Shown here piece by piece: positions 46,723 to 58,495 of a stretch of 64,000 bases of DNA. Below the pieces are notes generated by a model. The model saw only the letters and a program-made list of their open reading frames with translations. It did not search any database and had not been told where the DNA came from. Source of the stretch: Eremomyces bilateralis CBS 781.70. Lineage: Eukaryota > Ascomycota > Dothideomycetes > Eremomycetales > Eremomycetaceae. The position numbers and the translations under genes were made by a program. Location: contig NW_022985084.1 in the NCBI RefSeq assembly GCF_010015585.1, positions 409,190 through 473,189 of the forward strand. The letters are read 5' to 3'. Position 1 is the first letter of the stretch. Every line of letters begins with the position of its first letter.

Positions 46723-47625
46723 TCATTGTCTCTGGAACGTCACTTTGATGGGACGGTCCCCCTCTCCAAGCACCATGCCCGCTGTTCTTTCCTTTGCACT
46801 AATTGCTCCCGTCTCTGCCTCATATTCCACGAACGCTATTCCGCTCCGTCCAGGCACTAGGCGAACCTCTTTGAATCCCTCGAAGCGACTGAAAATGGCA
46901 GTCAAAGCATCGATATCGTAGCCATCGGGGATATTCTGCACAAACAGGATCTTGTTCGGTGGGAGGTACTCGTCGGGGATGACCGCTCCAGCTCCCGCGG
47001 TGGATTTGAGACCAGCGCCTTTGGATGGTTTCGCAGGTCGTGCTGGTGTCGGTTCGGGGGCGACGCCGGCAGGTCGTTTCAGTTTCTTCTGGCTCTCCTG
47101 CGCTTCAAGAGCCTGCTTCCGCTCTAGAGAGATCGATCAGCACGTGAATATCAGATGGAGTTCCGCAATGCGTTTCGTACCTTTTTCTGCCAAACGCGCC
47201 CGCTTGTGCGCCTCGAACGTAGATTCATCTCCGGACCGTAATATGGTGGCGTCGCTTTTGGTTCGCGCATAGTCCAAAGCCATGGGTTTTTCGAACAGCT
47301 CGAACCCTTGCACTTCCTCGATCGCCTTCGTTGCGGATTCCGTGCTATCAAAGACTACGAAGGCTTGGCCTTTCGCTTTGAGATTCCGCTTCGCGACAAT
47401 CTCGACGACATTTCCGTACTCGCTGAAGATTTCGCTGAGGGCTTCCTTGAGGTCGTCGACCTTGACTCTCTCTTCGAGGTTGCGGACCTAGTCATTATAA
47501 GTATCTAGAATTATCGGTAACCCCATGCTTTGCAACACCTACATAGACTCTAGCAGTTGGTCAGTATGGAATCTCTCGAACGGTGACAATGCTTACGTCT
47601 CGTTTGGTGCTGACACCGCTGCCAT
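46723..47625 (-). CDS. MUD1: U1 snRNP protein A homologue, two RRMs (247 aa, 4 exons, one of 7 nt)
   Basis: Binds U1 snRNA for 5' splice-site recognition. Exons on the minus strand: 47625-47597 (29 nt), 47549-47543 (7 nt), 47487-47181, 47123-46723. Introns of 47, 55 and 57 nt are GT-AG. Joined, it starts MAAVSAPNETVYVRNLEERV, where VYVRNL is the RNP2 strand of RRM1. RNP1 is KGQAFVVF. The linker is Lys/Glu/Pro-rich (ERKQALEAQESQKKLKRP). RRM2 begins PNKILFVQNIPDGYD and ends GDRPIKVTFQRQ, with GIAFVEYE as RNP1. This two-RRM layout with a charged linker is that of U1A/U2B'' proteins. Convergent with VMA8, divergent from the next MFS gene. Confidence 0.93.
47543..47549 (-). other. MUD1: 7-nt microexon of the U1A gene
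   Basis: On the minus strand AGTCTAT is flanked by CTGCTAG (acceptor, with TACTGACC upstream) and GTAGGT (donor). It completes Thr and encodes Val-Tyr of TVYVRNL. Without it the downstream RRM frame is lost. Confidence 0.82.
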
Positions 47626-48325
47626 GCTTGCAATTTCAAGGCCGTCTTTCGGTCACCTATATTGTGTCGAGCTTGGAGTCTTCAAACGGGGAAGGCGAAA
47701 CGTATTGATAGTGGGAATGCCAATGGGGTGACAGGAAGTATTCCACATCTGCTGCTCCAGGTCTGCTATTGCATCGCGAAGTGGCTGGGGTTGCTCCGTA
47801 TCAATATCAAGACCTGACGCCACAGCACATTCCCCGCCCACCACGCTGTGATCACAACCACATTCACATATTATTAATAACAGTACTAGTAGATAATAAT
47901 GGTGAATTTAATATGCATCTCGGAATTCGTGTTCATATCTGTACGCTCGTTGGGCTATATAAGAGGTCAGGAGTCATCACTATCCTTTGCGGGCTTGTAA
48001 TTCGTCCACATTCTCAGCTACTATAGAATCTTCAGACCTAGGATGGCATATCTACGACCGGATATCGTCACGGTGTGACACTGCCTACAAATCCCGATGC
48101 CAATAACGCTGGCGGTGCTTCTGGAGTCTTTGACCAAAGTCTGCAGTTTCATTTTTGCATCAACTGTTCCGAGCCATCGCCACCAGATAAAACGCCTTGG
48201 TGACGCCCCACTACCACTTTAGTCTAGACAGCGGGTTATAAATTCCTTATTTCATCGCAAACCGTCTTTGTTTCTCATTCGGCCCGCTCATTGAGAGCCC
48301 AAGTCATCTTCAATCCTGGATCGCC
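47626..48325. promoter_or_regulatory. Divergent promoter interval, U1A / MFS
   Basis: 700 bp, AT-rich around 47870-48020. It contains no protein-like frame. The last 100 bp before the MFS ATG are CT-rich. Confidence 0.5.
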
Positions 48326-49841
48326 ATGACGTCTAATGGCCTTGATCCCGATACACAACTCGATGCGCCGAGTCCCGACATGGCGCGTCGACCACGAGGT
48401 CTATCTTGGAGGTCCAGCACCCAATTCATCGTGTTTACCATCGGGGCTGGGATGTTCTCCGATCTCTTTCTTTACTCCTTGATCGTCCCTGTAGTTCCGT
48501 TTCTGCTCGAGGATCGCATCAAAGTCCCTCAGTCCGAAGTTCAACAGCGTGTCTCCGAACTATTGGCGGTGTGTGCTGGGGCGCAGTTCATTTTCTCGCC
48601 CTTGGTGGGAATCTTTGCGGACAGAATGCGATCCCGACAGGTTCCTTTTCTTTTCGGCATCCTAGCCTTGGCAGGATCTACCGTTCTGTTTGCAGTTGCG
48701 CGGTCAATGCTTCTACTCATGGCGGCCAGAATACTGCAAGGCTTGAGTGGTGCCATTGTATGGTCTATTGGTCTTGCTATGCTCGTCGAGACCGTTGGCC
48801 CATCGAAACTTGGGACAGCAATTGGTTGGGTAAGTTTGGCCAATGTCGAATCGAGGGTCATTGCTAACAGTGATTCGGCGCTAGATATTCAGCATTATTA
48901 CCGCAGGGCCTCTCATTGCTCCGCCACTCGGTGGAATGTTATATAGAGCGGTCGGCTATGACGGAGTCTTTGGAGTCGGAGTCGCGGTCTTGGCGATCGA
49001 TTTCCTGTTGCGACTGCTAGTCATAGAGCGCAAAGTAGCGATGCAATACGGAATCGTAGATGACGAAGAAAACGAAAGAGTCTGCGAAAGTCTGGACGAC
49101 ACAGATGAGACGCCACTGCTTGAGCGCCAGGTTGAAATCGAGGAGCAAGAGTTCCGGATAGCCCCGATATCGTCGCGAATCGTATCCACGGTACCAATAT
49201 TGGCTTGCATGAAGAATTCTAGTCTCCTGACTGCCTTCTTCCTTGCCGCTGTCCAAGCTCTCTTTTTAGGCGCTTTCGACGCGACAGTTCCGACCACGGC
49301 AGAAAGATATTTTGGCTTTGATTCTCTCAAATCCGGTTTATTGTTCCTTCCTCTGAGCGCCATGGACCTTCTGGTAGGTCCATTTGCTGGAAGACTCGTG
49401 GACCGGAAAGGGTCAAAAGTTGTTGCAGTTGTTGGATACAGTGTGCTTGTCCCCGGTCATATCCTCCTGCGTCTAGTGCAACCACAAGCAGATGGTACCG
49501 ATCAGGTTGCGTTATATTTCTGTCTCTTGGCCTGCATTGGTATCGGCATGGGCATCATCAATGCGCCTGCTGTGACAGAAGCCAGTTCAGTGGTGGAGAA
49601 ATACTTCAAATTCAACCCAACGGTATTTGGTGGCAAGAGTCCCTATGCTCAGCTTTATAGCATCAACTCCATGCTCTTTAGTCTTGGACTTACGGTTGGC
49701 CCTGTCTTGGCAGGATGTCTTACAAAAGCGATCAACTATGGGAACATGAATGCCATTCTGGCGGGTGTAAGTGCTCTCGCAGCGGTTCTCTCATATCGTT
49801 ATTTGAGAGGTGGGGTGCCGAAACGGAACCATTGTAAGTGA
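48326..49841 (+). CDS. MFS transporter, DHA1/vesicular-amine-like 12-TM type (486 aa, 2 exons)
   Basis: Exons 48326-48829 and 48885-49841 with a 55-nt GTAAGT...GCTAG intron (branch site TGCTAAC). The first TM is FIVFTIGAGMFSDLFLYSLIVP. The loop 2-3 motif is VGIFADRMRSRQVPFLFG. TM4 and TM5 are AARILQGLSGAIVWSIGLAM and SIITAGPLIAPPLGGMLY, the latter read only across the junction. A charged central loop of about 55 residues (DDEENERVCESLDDTDET...) separates the halves. GRLVDRKGSKVVAVVGY is the second-half motif. Substrate unknown; drugs or secondary metabolites are common in the family. Confidence 0.88.
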
Positions 49842-50083
49842 CATAGAACGACCAGCATGATCTCTCATCATGCGTACAAGACAAAATAGAAATACTTTGG
49901 CTGTCCTCAGCCACGCTGACCGTACTTTCATTCCGGTGTGTTCACATTATATCGTCTTTTGGCAACTGTTACGCGGTGTGCACCTGATAAATACGCCGGC
50001 ATGCAAGTTGGAAGGACCCCAGACATGCTGCTGGGAGTCATCAGGCTCATAACGGCGTATCAACGCTGCAATCATTTTTGCGC

Positions 50084-50606
50084 TCATAACATCGTACCGC
50101 CGTGCCCGCTTGTTGGCTTTTTCTTATCAAAGATGTAGCCCCAGGATACAGGGTGTGCTGCCGAACCTGCGGGCATGGGGAACGGCGGTCTTCGGAGGTT
50201 GTGGGTGAAGAAAACTGGGTGTCTGGTTGCGCTGTCAAAGACTGGAGTGGTGATGGGCATGGTCGGTGGTTTTAATGAGGGCCGAAGTCCCGCATGATTT
50301 GGAAATGAGGCCGTATGAGGCACAGTCACCAGGTGACCGGAAGGATATGGAGGCATGGCTTCGATCTGGCTCGAAGGTTGCTTTGTTCCAAGGGCGCTAG
50401 AGAACATGTTTGTCCGGCTGCTTGGATTTTGGTGTTGGGAGCCTTGCTGAGGCAAATAATGCTCGTGTGATTGACGAATCTGTTGATAGACTGGAGGTGG
50501 AACCGGTTTATCGGACGGAACCTACATCGGGTATTAGATCATGATCAAATGGGGCGATAGCAAGCGTCCGTACCTTCGGTCGACGAGGTTGTAATGATGG
50601 AAGCAT
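50084..50606 (-). CDS. Small Pro/Ser-rich protein of unknown function (156 aa, 2 exons)
   Basis: Exons on the minus strand: 50606-50574 (33 nt) and 50521-50084. The 52-nt intron GTACGG...GATGTAG is in phase 0. It starts MLPSLQPRRPKVPSDKPVPP, runs VYQQIRQSHEHYLPQQ, and is Pro/Ser/His-rich, ending AAHPVSWGYIFDKKKPTSGH. There is no TM, signal peptide or known domain. The frame is open only after splicing onto the ATG exon. Composition is typical of disordered fungal proteins, and the annotation is moderately sure. Confidence 0.5.
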
Positions 50607-51441
50607 TATGACGGGTAGCTATGCAGGGTACTTCTGTCGTTATAGTCGCTAAGAACTATGAGAACGATTGCAAGAAATGGCGGACTTCATCAGCATTCTG
50701 CCCCTTCGCGAGTTGAACCGAGGTGAAGGGGAGTTGCAGGTGCGCACTGCCGTAGACGTCATTCTCATTGTATGGAGGTAGACGTTTCGGGCGGGCCGTA
50801 GTAACCATTCAAGCAGCTCTAATTATCCCAGTTGAGCAACCTCAAAATTCAGATAATAAATCAGTTTCAGAGGAATATCCGTAGGGTACAGTGCCTTCAG
50901 TACTGGCATCAGATAACTTTCGGATTCATTTCACATCCAAACCACGGTCAAATCTCCAATGCCTGGCCCTTGGATAAGTCCTGCAACGGTTGATAACATC
51001 CGCCCTGAAATATTGCGAATACTGGTAACGTATGGCACGAGTCTGTTGAAGAGCCCCGTTTCCCCAGCTCTCTCCAGTTCTCCTCAACGGGAATAACGCG
51101 TATTGGGATCCACATGGCTTCTCGGCATATATGTCTCCACAGAATCTCCTTTTAGGTACCGTCGATACCTCAGAATGCGGGGTTATAATGTGCGGACTGC
51201 GGAGGTGGTGAATAATCCAGAAGATCCCAATCAGTGTGGTCTCGGTTTTAAAGAGTCATGGAAGATAATTAGGATCTCATGGTATGCTTCGTAGATTTTG
51301 CGACGGCAATTTTCGGCAACCTCATCACATACAAAGGAAGCGTTGTGGGAGTTGTCGTTGGATAGCGCTCAACAGTGACCATTTTTGCATCCCTAGAATC
51401 AATATCGCTTCTGTATATTTAATGCCCTTCTTGTACCAGAG
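50607..51441. other. Intergenic, 0.83 kb
   Basis: Promoters of the small protein and the sugar transporter. No other feature recognised. Confidence 0.55.
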
Positions 51442-53401
51442 ATGGCGAATCCCGAAAGCAAGCATTATATCATTCCACGACCAAGGAATTGGTACAACTT
51501 CATCGTTGCGCTCTTCGTAGCTTTCGGGAGTCTCAGCTATGGATACGCCAGTTCGATCAGCGCCGCAACGATAGGTTAGTTGTAAATCAAAAGACACGGA
51601 TTAGACAGGACTAAAAGGGACAAGGACAACCTTCGTGGTATGACTATATGGGGCTAGAGCAAGACAGCTCATATACCAACTCGGTAAGTACCTGACCGTG
51701 AAGAAGAATCATACTGAACAGTGATTCTCATCTAGATCATCGGCGTTATTAATTGCATATACGCCGTCGGAGGTATGAAGAAGCGATAGCTGTACCTGAT
51801 GAGCCGTCCTAAAATCGCCTAGGTGTCTTGGGATGCATCTACAATATGTGGGCTGCAGAATATTTCGGACGCAAGATCTCGATCCAAATGGCCTGTGTCA
51901 TGGCGATCTTCGGCGCTGCTTTGATGACGGGATCGCAAAACGTTCCCATGTTTGTCGTGAGCCGTGTCATCATGGGCTTTGCCATCGGAATCCTGGTTAC
52001 GCTTGTTCCACTGTATCAGTCTGAAGTGTCTCCAGCCGAGTCCCGTGGCCTCATGGTTGGCCTTCATGGGGTGCTCATTGGATTCTCGTACGCCCTGACG
52101 GGGCTTGTAAGCTACGCTTGCAGCTTTGCCCCCTACGGAGAGTTTCAATGGCGATTCCCACTAGCGGTTCAGATGATCTGGCCTCTGATCCTCTTCATCG
52201 GGATGTTCTTTCTGCCGTACTCTCCTCGTTGGCTACTCAGCCAAGGCCGCGAAGAGGAGGCCTGGACTATCACCAAACGACTGCATGCAAGCAGACACGA
52301 TCCAGAGGATTCGTACGCGCTGGCAGAATTCCGGCAAATGCGTGAGCAAATCGCGTTCGAGAAGACACAAAGCGCTGCCGGGCCATGGGCTCAGGCCAAA
52401 TATGCTTGGAGTCGACCAAGCTTCCGGAAGCGGCTTGGCCTTGGTATCCTGGTTCAGGCAGGTAACCAAGCCACTGGCGCCCTCGTGATCAACAATTATC
52501 AGACGGTGTTTTATAACCGCTTAGGGATTAGCGGAAGATTACCATTGCTTCTGGTGGGCTGCTTCAATTTGATTACGGTACCAGGAAATCTGATAAACGG
52601 ACTGCTTGTTGATCATGTGGGACGAAGGAAGTTTGTCTGTAGGTGACCACTTACGGCTGACAAAGACATCCACCACATTAAGCAGACATAGCTAACTTTT
52701 GAAGTGACTGGGATTGTGGCACTCACCATTATCGTCTCTGTTGAAGCGGCCTTGACGGCCCGGTTTGCAGACACCGGATCGGACAACAAAGTCGGGCTTG
52801 GATTTGGAGTAGCCTTCATTTTCATGTTCCCCGTATTCTAGTAAGTCTATGCCTGTCATTGTAGTAGAGGAGAATACTAACCCCTCATAAGCTCCGTCTG
52901 CCTCGATGCCACCATGGTACGTAAAACCTTCTGGATGTAACATTTCATGGACTGAGACCCTTGATAGTATTTGATTCCGGCGGAAATATTCCCCATGATT
53001 ATTCGATCGTTCGGCATATCCTTTAGCATCATGGGCCAATGGATCGCGACTGCTGTACTCCTCGGAGCCGCACCCACGGCATTCGAGAACATTAAATTCG
53101 GATTTTGGATCGTTTTGATTGCTGGAAGTGTCGTGTATGGGGTTCTAGTGTACTTTTTCTTGCCCGAGGTAAGTCCATGCTCCCACTTCGGTTCTGAGAA
53201 GTCGCTTGATGGGATAAGTACTGAACCTTGGGACAGACGAAAGGAATGACATTGGAGGACATCAGTATTCTCTTCGGTGACCCTGTCGAAGTAACATTCG
53301 CGAAAGCAATGGAGAAGTCAGAGAACACAACAGAAGGATATTCGCATGCCGAGGAAGGAGATTCCAAGGACAAACATCAAGCTTTAGGGGAAATATTCTA
53401 G
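51442..53401 (+). CDS. MFS sugar transporter (523 aa, 8 exons)
   Basis: Plasma-membrane hexose/polyol-type transporter. Exons: 51442-51574, 51625-51683, 51736-51772 (37 nt), 51823-52638, 52705-52840, 52892-52916 (25 nt), 52968-53168, 53237-53401. All introns are GT-AG, 50-68 nt, and the total is exactly 524 codons. Family marks: AATIGQPSWYDYM after intron 1, NMWAAEYFGRKISIQ (loop 2-3), VTLVPLYQSEVSPAESRG, FFLPYSPRWLLSQGREEE (PESPR equivalent), LLVDHVGRRKFVLTG, YLIPAEIFPMIIRS, and LPETKGMTLEDI (PETKG) across the last junction. Many introns against only one in the other 12-TM MFS gene. Substrate not predictable. Confidence 0.93.
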
Positions 53402-56400
53402 GCACCGGGCTAAGAACATCCATATCCAAGAAAGACACCGGAGGATTAATAGAAAGGATAAACGTGTCGTGATTGAATAACAGATCAGGAGCAGCAGGAA
53501 AACCACAACCCGGACGTCTAAATTCATGTTTCGATTATCAAGCAACTTCAAACGTCACTTCTCTTCATTAATAGATAACCTCATCCATGGCAATGGCTCA
53601 AGTTGCAAGATGTCAAAGACCTGAAATACAAAGAGGTTGAAGAGCTGAAGAGTTGTTTTGAAGAGTTGAAGCATGAAAGAGTTGGAGAGTGGAGGAACTG
53701 AGGGGTGGATGTGGATCAGGGGGCAGGAATCATAGCTTTCGCAAGGAATGTGAGCACATGATTAAATGCAGGGTTCTGGTAATGGCTCTAGCTGCCACGT
53801 GAAAAAACCCTGTCCAGCCCTGCCACGTACCTATTTCAGTGCCACACCACACAGCCACACCCGTTCTGTCGGCGCCGGGCTGCGGGTCCGCCAGGCTAAG
53901 ATTTTCACACACTTTGTTCGTTGATGCTTTGGCAGCTGGTGGTTACCTATCGCGATACACCTAGTATTCAGGACTGCGCGGGTGTCTCTGACAGATACCC
54001 ATTCCTGCGATTGGAAGCCAGAAGCAGTTTTCACAGGTGGCTCGACAGGAGACTGGCCCTGCTGAACCTCTTCGGCCGGAGCCTGGTCGTCCACTCCCAA
54101 TTGGATATTTCAACGACCACCACCAGGCACCAGCAGAACTACCCCATTCCCTTTTTTCCTCTTCCTTTCGGTCGTTGCGGTTCTTCCCTTGCGCTTGTTG
54201 AGCAATGCAGATCAGCCGGTTAAGACGAAAATGAGGTTTCGGCAGCAAAGCACTGGCATCGAACAGCACAGCAGTCAATGAGTTGCAACAAAAAGAAAAA
54301 TCCTTGGGCAGTGCCACATACGTTTGTCGACTACATCACAATCGCGAAACGAAATCTTTGTTGTCGGTCACCACTCATGACTCAGGAGCCAGAGCGTGGA
54401 AATGATCATATCATCATGGGATCAACGCCTCCACGGAGCTTCCTGCGGACTCTTCCCTTTCCAGCCTAGCCAGGGGCAGGAGTGGCAAATTCGACGTCAC
54501 CCGGCCGTTGAACCGGAGTTTAGTCCTGAGTACGGGTATTCCGCACTGAAACAGAGTTTCATGAGAACATGACTTACATAGTACTCCAGGTCTCCATCGT
54601 GTCCTTGATTTACTCCAGTGGTTCTCAAGGCTTAGTTCGTTGCGTTCTTTTGGAAAGTAGCTTCAACATCGGATGGAGGAGATGAGGAATAAGAAGAGGA
54701 AGGAATTAAAACTGACGTACCGATGTAGAATTGGGTTTTTCGAACCTTGTATTCTCAATATTGAGGTCGATTGTAGCCGGTTGAACAGCAATCGTTTGGC
54801 TGCAAAGCATATTGAAAGACTCTTACTACGGACAGGCCAATCCGTTTAAATTGTGATCGAGGGATCGTTTATTCACCTCTTAGAAATCTCTTCCTTATTT
54901 CAGTGTGCGATGCTGCGGTTTCGTTCTTCGCCGTGGACTAGGGATCGACGACAGTGTTCATAATCGCGGTGCGACTATTTCCTAGATCTGCCTGTCCTAA
55001 GTCCTGACCCTTGATACCTGGGAGCAAGATTGGTAATTGCCGATAGATAAATGGTATGCGATGCGCAAATGAGGGGAGCGGGAGAAGGTCCACGGAAGTC
55101 GGAATCTATCAAAGCGCCACCTGCATGACCACCCTAGATAGAAAAGGGGATAGAGTATAGGGTAAGTGGGTATCACAGGATTCCGTAATACTCCGTTATT
55201 GAGTCTTTCAGTAATAACTACTTACCGTGTGGCGTGTGCGGTGAAAAACATATTGGATGTTTCGGCCCGGGTCATCATGAAATTTCGCGATGAGATTGCT
55301 GTGTCCGTGTCTCCCTGATAGGCTGTCCCCCTGTGACCCCGTCGAGCTGTTCGAGGCTCTGCGGCCTATATTCTAGCCGGTGTTCGTACTTTCCAGGTTT
55401 CAACCATCGCCGATTCCCGTGTTACGGGTTGACATTGCGCGAAATTCAACAGACAGATTGACGTTGTGCCCCTAATTTCCCTTTCTCATGTACATGTAGC
55501 TGTTTTCTCCCCTGAGCTTACACGGTACGGTTGAACTGCCGACTGAAACCGATCATCAGGAGGACAAATTACTGAACCAGTCCCTCGACAGCAAGAGAAG
55601 AAGTTTGAGATTTTCATGGCTATCCGCTACACAGACACGGCAACCAGGCGTGTGATCAGCAATGGTGAGACAAGGGATCGCCGAAACATGGCGTCATGTC
55701 AGGTCCCGATAGCTGGTGTTGTTTGTTGGTGCATCTACTATAAGGATTTATTCTGAGAATCTCAATTCTTAATAGAAATACCACTAACTAGACCAAAAGA
55801 GATCATACTTGGGTGTAATCGGCATTCTTTTGGTTCTCTGACAAATGACAAATCTTAAGTCTCAATCCCCCTTAACTCATTCGACTACCCGCCCTTCTGG
55901 AGCCGCGTTTGACCATGACCATATTTGGCCATGGTATCCTCCGTAATTAGGTATCTCCTTGGTTATAGCAACTGGCCAAACGCGGCGTTGATACTTCTAT
56001 TAGACTTGGACAGGAGGAATAATGCAAACTCTTTCATGTCGGATCAGTGATTTTCCTTTGGAGTTTGGACTGATGGAATGATGGCTGAAATTGCTGCTCA
56101 GCTTCAATTCCCCTTGATTCCCGTCGCCGTCAAAACCTCCAGTATCGGCCAATCCGGAGCGCCACATCGGCGGAACGGCGCTCGGTTAAGGAAATTCGGG
56201 CACCAGGGTAGGAGGCGTTCGGCTACGTACCCTGGGTGGTCGTTTACAGTGTAAGGCACGCTAGCAAAACGCGATATTACACTTTTCTTCGCACAATTCA
56301 GTCAGGTGGACAGGCCGGGGATGAATCATGAAAGAAGCCATTTGCGAATCCCCATCGCGTATTCCGGACACCCGTACACATCTACAAGCCGGATGAACAC

Positions 56401-57953
56401 GGGTAGGGATGTTTTTTTCTTATTCTTGAACTATTTTGTACTACGTAAAGCTGACAGACCCTCTCCTACCAGCCAAGGCAGCACGATTTCCCCTGAAGCA
56501 GGGATGTAACACAGCCTCCCCTGCTGCACACCTGATGAATACCTTGATTTGTTTCCCGCTTCCGGTCTATTCTTCATAGTATCCTTCTTGACTGTTGACG
56601 ATGGAGAATGTCAAATGTAACACGGGTGTCAACGCTTCTATTGACGTCGGGTATCGTACTCAAACGAACAAGAAATTTCATCGGTGCTATGCTTCTTGTC
56701 TACTCTTTCTGTGCCCATCCCAGTTGGAATCGGATCGACCGGAGTGACGATGGCTATGAAGCGATCGACCATCGATGATGAAATCGATGCGCACAACCCA
56801 GTCAGTCTCGGAGAGGTTCACCGCCATCTTGACGGAAGCTGCCCGTCCTGGAGAACGGATAATTTCTTGCAACAGGGAGTATTACTGTTCTGTATTCCGT
56901 ACTATGTACACTTGGACATGCCGGCCACACTGCCTTTCTGTTCCGCCAGTGTTCCGTACAGTCCTCTATATCACGATTAACCACTGTTCGACGGGGCGCA
57001 ACTATGATCCCCAGTTTGTGTGCAAGGTTGATATCGACAGATATTACTATGTATTTTCATGCATTGGTGATATTGGTGGCATGGGCGCCCACAAGCCGAG
57101 CCAAGAGCAACATATTACCCCAAACCCCTCCAAATGCCAGCCCCGCATAAAGGGGGTTTCGCTGGAACCCACGCTGACCAACTAACGACGGTGGCTTACG
57201 GCACGCATCAGCTTCGAATCTTCCATGCATTTTGCATGGCGCTTCCCTCCCATGCAGTTCCCAAGGAAATTGCTAGCAGGGGGATCCGGTGCTCAAGTGC
57301 CCATGAAAAACGACGGCTGAATCCACTCATCCACGAGGTGGTGAAATGACACTAAGACCTCCTTCTAAGGACTAAGAGTGACACTGCCTGCCAAGTGTCA
57401 AAGTACACAATTCGACTGCGTGGGAAGTGGAGCCTTTGGTAAACATGTTGCATGCAAATCTGCAACATCCGTCGCGGTGTGGCCTGTTCATCCTCCTGAG
57501 TCCTGAATCATCACCGAAAGTCCCGATCCCGACTCTGGTCATTACCGGTATTTTGCTTGGATCTTGGGGCCTTGGATAGGTAGGTTTAATGTCGTTGGAT
57601 CGACCTGATCCTGTCGCTCCTTGTCACTCATTGTCGTAAACTCGTAATGGAGCCTTGTCACGGCCATAAATAATCCCATCACCCTCCCGTTCTTTCATCC
57701 ATGTTCAACCTCACTTCGTTTCATTTACATCGCCAAGTCTAGTCGTCGGTCTCCGGCTATAGCTTTAATTGCCCTACAGTTATTTAATAGCGCTCTGCAT
57801 TATTGCATATATATACTGCCACTCCTCAATCTTATCTCCTGGTCATCAGGTGTCACCATTAAACCACAGTCCGATCCGAGTCTTCGCCTTTTCCTCACCA
57901 CCATCCCCCACCTCCCATAGAGTAGAATATTTCTACTCCCACGACTCATCACA
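53402..57953. other. Gene-poor interval, 4.5 kb
   Basis: No frame longer than about 130 codons and none with family motifs. Frames near 53960-54317 and 56684-57185 look like chance. The strand composition changes several times. I see no transposon protein or tRNA. Confidence 0.55.
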
Positions 57954-58495
57954 ATGCCTTCTGTCTCACATCTCCCTCCATCCCCGGGTCCGCCACCTAA
58001 TCGACCCCTTCCTCCGGTCCCAGCCAAATAGACCGAGAGGATTCAGGCAGACACTCCATGTCTCTTCCCTGAAGTCGAGACATTCAGATACCCACATGGC
58101 CCGACAGCACTCCATACATCTCTGACATCACGACCTTCTCGGGTATTGCGAATCCCCTTGAGTTCGCCGTGAGGTTAGAATCTTGGCTGTCGCAACCTAT
58201 GGGACCTGGATCGTATCGGCCCCTCCTTCACACATCCGTCACGACGATCCATCCCACGTCTTCTCCATCTTCGTTTTCGCACCGAATCTTTGATTTATCG
58301 ACGATGAAGCCACGAAGCAGCGCGATTAGATCGACGAATCCTGTTGGGTTGGGTGATAGGTCGCAATTCTACGGACGGCAGCCTGTTGTCGATTTGGTTG
58401 GGCCAGTGAAAGGTCCTCGTGCTCTACGATTCCACCTATCAACATTTCCCTCGCCCTGTTCATCTACGGCGGTTCACGTACTGGAGCCTTAATCG
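57954..58495 (+). CDS. Possible small proline-rich gene, splicing unresolved
   Basis: A 25-codon ORF (57954-58031) in strong start context (ACAATGCC) encodes MPSVSHLPPSPGPPPNRPLP followed by PVPAK and a stop. RPLPPVP matches the class I SH3-ligand pattern [RK]xxPxxP. A CT-rich promoter-like stretch precedes it (57650-57950). Downstream, another frame is open from about 58072 to 58495, with protein-like segments (SGIANPLEFAVRLESWLSQP; DRSQFYGRQPVVDLVGPVKG). An intron from the GTCCCA donor at about 58016 to ...TTCAG would join them in frame, but that donor is poor. It may be a small two-exon protein, a uORF with a decayed gene, or chance. Confidence 0.35.

Noticed and set aside
29317-53401. Possible secondary-metabolite cluster (three MFS transporters, a hydrolase)
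   Set aside because: No PKS, NRPS, terpene cyclase, P450 or cluster regulator. The genes between are housekeeping.
56684-57185. Overlapping 98- and 136-aa frames in the gene desert
   Set aside because: Two equally long frames overlap and neither has a protein-like pattern.
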